A stretch of 64,000 nt of DNA from the NCBI RefSeq assembly GCF_026151205.1, contig NC_087076.1, positions 7,480,902 to 7,544,901 of the forward strand, in the 5' to 3' direction. Within the stretch, counting starts at the first letter, position 1, and each line of letters starts with the position of its first letter. The position numbers were made by a program, and so were the translations under genes. The notes beneath the pieces were generated by a model. It was not told the DNA's origin. It ran no database searches and saw only the letters and a program-made list of their open reading frames with translations. Source of the stretch: Bolinopsis microptera. Lineage: Eukaryota; Ctenophora; Tentaculata; Lobata; Bolinopsidae. Below, piece after piece: positions 59,567-64,000 of this stretch.

Positions 59567-61852
59567 CAAGATGCAGAGCTCAATGCAGGACTCTATTCCT
59601 TCCTGGACCGCCTTCTTAGCGTCCAGATCTGTTTATCTCCGATGGTGATATCTTTTGGCAAATTCTACTGGTCTCTGAATAACCACATCAGTTAAAAACT
59701 TAAAAGACCTGTCCTGTAGCTGCTGGGCGGTATGATCGTGCAGTAATTTTACAAATCATTACTAAACACTAAATAAAGTTGCACGCTGATGCTGCGCGCC
59801 TGCGCAGTCTGCTCAAGTTAAGGTATCCTACAACATGCACTTTTATCATAATAATGTCACTGCTTTTTATTAGACATTAGAACCTTTGAAGGTATTTTGT
59901 ACTGAGAAGTTAATCTCGATACGTTTCTAGCTGTGTTTCTTATCATTCCTAATTTATATTCTATCAAAGGTCACCACTCACCATTCATAAATGATTATTT
60001 ATTTTTGGCTCAGAAGTCTTATCTCCTGCATGCCTAAAGTTTGATGCCAACTGTCCACCATCTCGAATGTGCAATTGGTGTACAATGTAGATGTGCTGTA
60101 ATAGTACTTGAACTGCATAATTGCAATTAACATACGCTGTTCTACGGCCTTGAAGCGCGTCTTATCGTTACACTTACGTCTTACACATTAATAATACCTG
60201 ACAACATCACAGTTTTTGATTTTTCTGATCTTTCTGATTTTAATTCCTAGATAAATTAATCCTCCTTTTCAAATCTGCTATTCTTATTAGAAGATTTACT
60301 GCATCACCTAAATTGTAGGGCAGAATTAAAAACTTTCTTCACAAGTGACAGCCTCACCCTTAAAAACAGCGTTTCTATCAGCACATTTCCTTGAATAATT
60401 TTCTTGGATAATCCTATAATCCTGTCAAGTTTTTGATTTTTTCACACTTACATCTTACTTTTCATCTTAATTTAATCGTGAAATTGATTGATTTAATTCC
60501 TTATGCATAATCTTACCTGTTCATGTCGTATCGGAAAAGTCTAAACATTTTTATAGTTATTGCTAGATTTTACTCAAGGTTTTAACTTGATTTATCTCAT
60601 ATTTTTGATGAAATTTTTACTTTCAAAACCAACTATTTCGACGATTAGGACATTATGAGAAAAGAAGAGTGCGACACTTTTTATCCTTTGATCAACTTTA
60701 GTTCGAACTTGAGAACGACATGTATTACTTTAAAAGCATTAAATAATACATAAGTTTCCTCCTCATATTTATTTATCAAATTTTTCGGGGTTTTGAGAAT
60801 TAGGGCCTGCAACTTCACTAGACGGTCGCTCCTCTGAGCACGAGATCTGGTGAACTTGACAACTATAATGTATTGATTTGTATAACTATTAAGATGTTTT
60901 ATTGTACTGATAAGGGATATTCTATATGTTTGATATTGTTTTTGTTTATTTAAGAGTTATTTTTCTCGTGATAATGTCAGAGTGGATGAGTTGTTTGTGT
61001 ACGTTTGTGCACGAATTACGCGAGGCGCATACCTCTAATCCCAAGGTGAATTCAGTCAATTTGGTGGGATACTTTGGTTCGGTATGGATCAAAATTCAAA
61101 TATGCTATAATTTGGTTCGGTGGAAATGCGCGGCTCAGCACGTGCAACTACTTAGAGCCGCGCAATCCTACCAATGAACTCTGTGAAACTGAGTGAAATT
61201 CATTGTTATTGTGGAATATTCGGTGTTATCGGACATTCGAAATCTTTAATGTTTGTCTGATTGACATGGTAACTATGAGTTCTTTAATTTTGTCAATCTA
61301 CAATGGAATATTCTGTTAGACTAATCAATCGTTTTATTTGGTATAATTCAATTTGGTTAATACATAATAGATATTAGGTAGATGATGAAGTTCAAGTAAG
61401 ATACAACAAGATAAAAAATGCTTAAAATTTGAATCAAAGTATTGCTTATTGGAGGAGGTGTTCTAAGCAAAATTGTTCGTAAAAGTGTACAAATGTCGCC
61501 CCTTGTCGCCCCTACTTTATTCTCAGAATTGTACTAAATCATAAATGTGAGTCGCCCCAGTGGCTTAGCCTTAAGAATTCGGTTTCTTGCACTATTTTGC
61601 GTCCAACCTGTGACCTGGGGCGAAATTTTTAATCATTCTTTGATTTGATCCATGTCGATTGTCGGTGGCTACGAAAATGTATTTATTTAACATTTGGTTG
61701 CTGAAAACATTCCTAACCGGGCCGGCAATAAACAGAAATGCTAATAGTAAGTTTATTGATAATGATAAAATATAAATCGTTTCTATATACGCGTGTATAG
61801 ATTTAAACATTGCATCTTTAGGTATCACCCAACTGTCCTAGCTGGTTAGGCG
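59567..61852. other. Gene-poor DNA after WDR44
   Basis: An aataaa signal at about 59772 could end WDR44 transcripts. A GC-rich inverted pair tgcgcggct / agccgcgca lies at 61127-61135 and 61156-61164. No gene is recognised; the frame at 60926-61177 runs through that inverted pair. Confidence 0.45.
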
Positions 61853-61963
61853 TTGTCATACGTTGTATGACCCGCCGCGCACGAAGTGCGCGGCTCCCCC
61901 TGTAGCGTCGAAGACGCTATAGGGAAGCGACCGTGGGGGTCACCACGTGATACAAGTTAGGCG
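61845..61963. mobile_element. 103-bp MITE with 8-bp target duplication and two GAA-loop hairpins
   Basis: The direct repeat gttaggcg (61845-61852 and 61956-61963) flanks a 103-bp element whose ends ttgtcatacgttgtatgaccc and the complement of ggggtcaccacgtgatacaa form imperfect inverted repeats. Inside are two strong stem-loops, ccgcgcac-gaa-gtgcgcgg and tagcgtc-gaa-gacgcta. The 8-bp duplication fits a hAT-like non-autonomous element. A larger diverged relative lies at 13605-13923. Confidence 0.82.
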
Positions 61964-62126
61964 TAAGACTTCTATTGAAAATTAATCATAATCCGTAGTA
62001 GGTTCGCTTTTCAGAAATAGTGCATCTTCCACTGTTTTTGTAATTACGAATAATTACTGCAGTAATCACTTTACAACTATCAGCAGGGTCACGAAATCCT
62101 CTCCGAACCTCCACGTGGCGTGGCCT

Positions 62127-62514
62127 GGTTGGCACCGCTCCTACTAAATCGCTCGCCCAAATTTTAAGAAAATTCTTGTGAAAAGGCCCTTTAGGCATGA
62201 AAGTGATCTACATAGGTGTATTTTTGAACGCTGATTCCGAATCACCCCCCATGACGTAGGGTTAAAATGCTTCCCTGGAGAGTTATGGGCAAAAAACCGT
62301 TTAGGTCACGTGACAGGCTAGTAAAACGTGAATTCGATTATTTAGGGCTCGGGTTGGGGTTAGGGTTGTGGTTAAGATTATGGATAGCTTCGGGGTTATG
62401 GTTAGGGTTGGAATTAGGGTTTATGTAAAAACCGTTTTGTACGGCTGCAAAACCAAAAAAACCAAAGTCACGTGAAATTTTTGGGCGAGCGATTTAGTAA
62501 GAGCCGGTTGGCAC
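62127..62514. mobile_element. 370-bp element with 9-bp target duplication and telomere-like core
   Basis: The direct repeat ggttggcac (62127-62135 and 62506-62514) flanks 62136-62505. The terminal inverted repeats share tactaaatcgctcgccca (left) and its complement (right). The core at about 62345-62430 consists of ggttagggtt/ggttatgg-type repeats, and tcacgtga motifs flank it. A 9-bp duplication is typical of Mutator-like elements. No coding capacity. Confidence 0.8.
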
Positions 62515-63373
62515 TAACGGGTGGTGTGCTCTCTTGAGTACTAAGGTTGGGACTTGCCAACTCAAAGCTCCCATAGGAACCAGGAATTTAACACTAACAG
62601 CTACCAAGCACCAGGAAATTTCTCTTTCAGATATCAGGTTACAAGATAGTACACACACAAATGACGATACGTTAGACACAGATACCTAGCTCTAACATCT
62701 AAGAGTTATTAAATCACCAGGAAATTCTCTTTCAGCTTTCAGGTCCCATCGAAGTCACCCACCACAGAGCTAGGGATTCCAATTCGCTCAATGAGTAGTC
62801 TTGGCACAATTCTCCCTCCAGTAACCACTTTTCAGGTCTTTTCAGTTAAGACAGCTAATGCGTAAGGGCTGACACACGCTAGACACAGGCTCGTGATAAG
62901 ACAGAATTAGGGATTTCAACTCTGACTACGAGGACACACTGATAACGAGAATTCCTGGCACTTCTTCCTCCAGTAACCACTTTTCAGGGGACCGGGTTAG
63001 CTTTGCCACACGCTTTATTGAAGTGTGACTGGACGCTCTACAATCATCTAGTAGCAGCAGAGTTTGACTGACACCCTTACTGGTTCTATTCAGTTTCTAC
63101 AGCGGAAGATCTCAACGCTCGAAACAGTTCATCTCGGACATCCTGCAGAGATGCTTTATCACAGCCTGCCCCATTACACGGGGAACCCTTAGATCTACAG
63201 TACCCTGGTGGACAGCATAGCTCGCTAAAGCATAGTGGACCTCTTTAGTTCTGAGACGCAAAGCTAACCGGACCAGGAATAAACATCAATGCAATGCTTA
63301 GGGGATGCAAATAGGACATACAACGTTTAACGATTTACTCGAACTTTTGATTCTTTTTTAAGCTCGACGTTAC
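62515..63373. other. Spacer before the LINE remnant
   Basis: Contains the duplicated phrases aaccaggaatttaacac / accaggaaattt and tccagtaaccacttttcagg (about 62819 and 62972). It may be decayed retroelement sequence, but I could not recognise a reverse transcriptase. Confidence 0.35.
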
Positions 63374-64000
63374 ATGGTATCAATTCAGGACAGATATTTC
63401 TTCTTCAGGTTATTGAGGAAATCGTACCCGCTATTTGCGTTATATATGGCAAGTATCTGGACTAATGATAACTTAGGATCTCAATCAATCATAAAATTCC
63501 TCTCAGATTCCCAGGCTGCATTTAAAGCCCTTAACAGCACCAATTTTAACTCCAGGTTCGTTTTGAACATCTTAGACCAACTCAACTCGCTAGGTTTTCT
63601 CATCGAGTAGAACTTTGTTCCAGGACATGAAGGAGTATACGGTAAAGACCTAGTGGACGAATTCGCAAGGGACGTTCAATCCAACAGCATCCCCATAGGA
63701 CCAGAACCCTTCCTCCCAAATAGGCCACACTCAGTGACAAAGGAACATTCCACTTGAGATGTTCCTCGGACACAACTATAAATACAGGAACTTTAATTTT
63801 TCTAGAACACACATCAGATGGCTAACATGGTCGTTTTCAGGATAGGTCACAGCCCACTAGTTTATTTTCAGAACGTGGCAAACAACGTCAACTTCGAGAC
63901 GCAAGATTGTGAACACTTTTCAGGAGAATCAGAAACATCCCAGCACCTCCTCTGCAAGTGCATCCAGATCATGACGTTCAGAATGAGGATAATTGGTAAA
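63374..64000 (+). pseudogene. Decayed 3' end of a non-LTR retrotransposon (RNase H-like)
   Basis: A plus-strand reading gives the RNase H-like segment IIKFLSDSQAAFKALNST with the SDSQAA motif (one catalytic Asp region). After an in-frame TAG at 63608 it continues with FVPGHEGVYGKDLVDEFAR, the usual PGHxGxxGNExAD-type motif. Further on, after other stops and still in the same frame, it ends with HFSGESETSQHLLCKC, like the Cys/His tail (E-T-x-x-H-x-x-C-x-C) of LINE ORF2 proteins. This matches an I/R1/Jockey-like element with an RNase H domain. Several stops make it non-functional. It continues past the window end. Confidence 0.7.

Noticed and set aside
61986-62198. 70-codon minus-strand frame
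   Set aside because: Its start lies inside the 370-bp transposon-like element and it crosses the element border, so the frame is accidental.

Overview
The window is invertebrate-type metazoan nuclear DNA: A+T-rich, with split genes whose introns are canonical GT-AG, a tRNA-derived SINE, several non-autonomous DNA transposons, a decayed non-LTR retrotransposon tail and an exceptional load of minisatellites. The gene set (mitochondrial Lon, a C2H2 zinc-finger protein, DNAJC2/zuotin, Vav, WDR44, a carbohydrate sulfotransferase, mucin-like surface proteins) fits an animal. I cannot place the species. Acceptor-like sites only 2-35 nt upstream of many start codons would fit a lineage with spliced-leader trans-splicing (for example some cnidarians or flatworms), but that is inference.

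Layout. 1-1262: 65-bp minisatellite that grows out of the 3' end of a small secreted-protein gene (1187-1975, minus). 2471-5486 (minus): ten exons of LONP1, from the mitochondrial presequence to Walker B; the rest lies off the left edge or is lost. 5910-9152 (minus): seven-finger C2H2 protein with a 724-bp TTAA-flanked palindrome in its first visible intron. 9660-11477 (minus): DNAJC2 in one coding exon. 11500-16880: gene-poor, with MITE-like elements and a SINE. 16889-26900 (plus): Vav (CH-acidic-DH-PH-C1-SH3-SH2) in seven exons, with a hAT-like MITE in the last intron. 27200-36400: gene-poor, with 77-, 17- and 23-bp tandem arrays. 36536-42694: about 6.1 kb, 58-bp satellite that runs directly into WDR44 exon 1. 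42668-58975 (plus): WDR44 in 15 exons. Its intron 2 holds an antisense sulfotransferase gene and a 55-bp array; its intron 12 holds two antisense mucin-like GPI-type genes. 59072-64000: 3' minisatellite, gene-poor DNA, a 103-bp MITE, a 370-bp element with telomere-like core, and a decayed LINE end.

Most striking point: each 58-bp satellite unit is a copy of the WDR44 exon-1 boundary, with a TACTAAC-like branch point, a pyrimidine-containing tract, a TATAG acceptor and the ATG plus eleven codons before a stop. About 105 copies are stacked in front of the real one, so the gene is preceded by about 100 potential acceptor-plus-start modules. Arrays elsewhere also sit on gene boundaries (end of a CDS, a 5' splice site, beside a 3' splice site, 3' UTRs).

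The genes do not form one pathway. LONP1 and DNAJC2 are proteostasis factors, Vav is a Rho-family GEF and WDR44 a Rab11 effector. The nested genes probably encode Golgi or cell-surface products.
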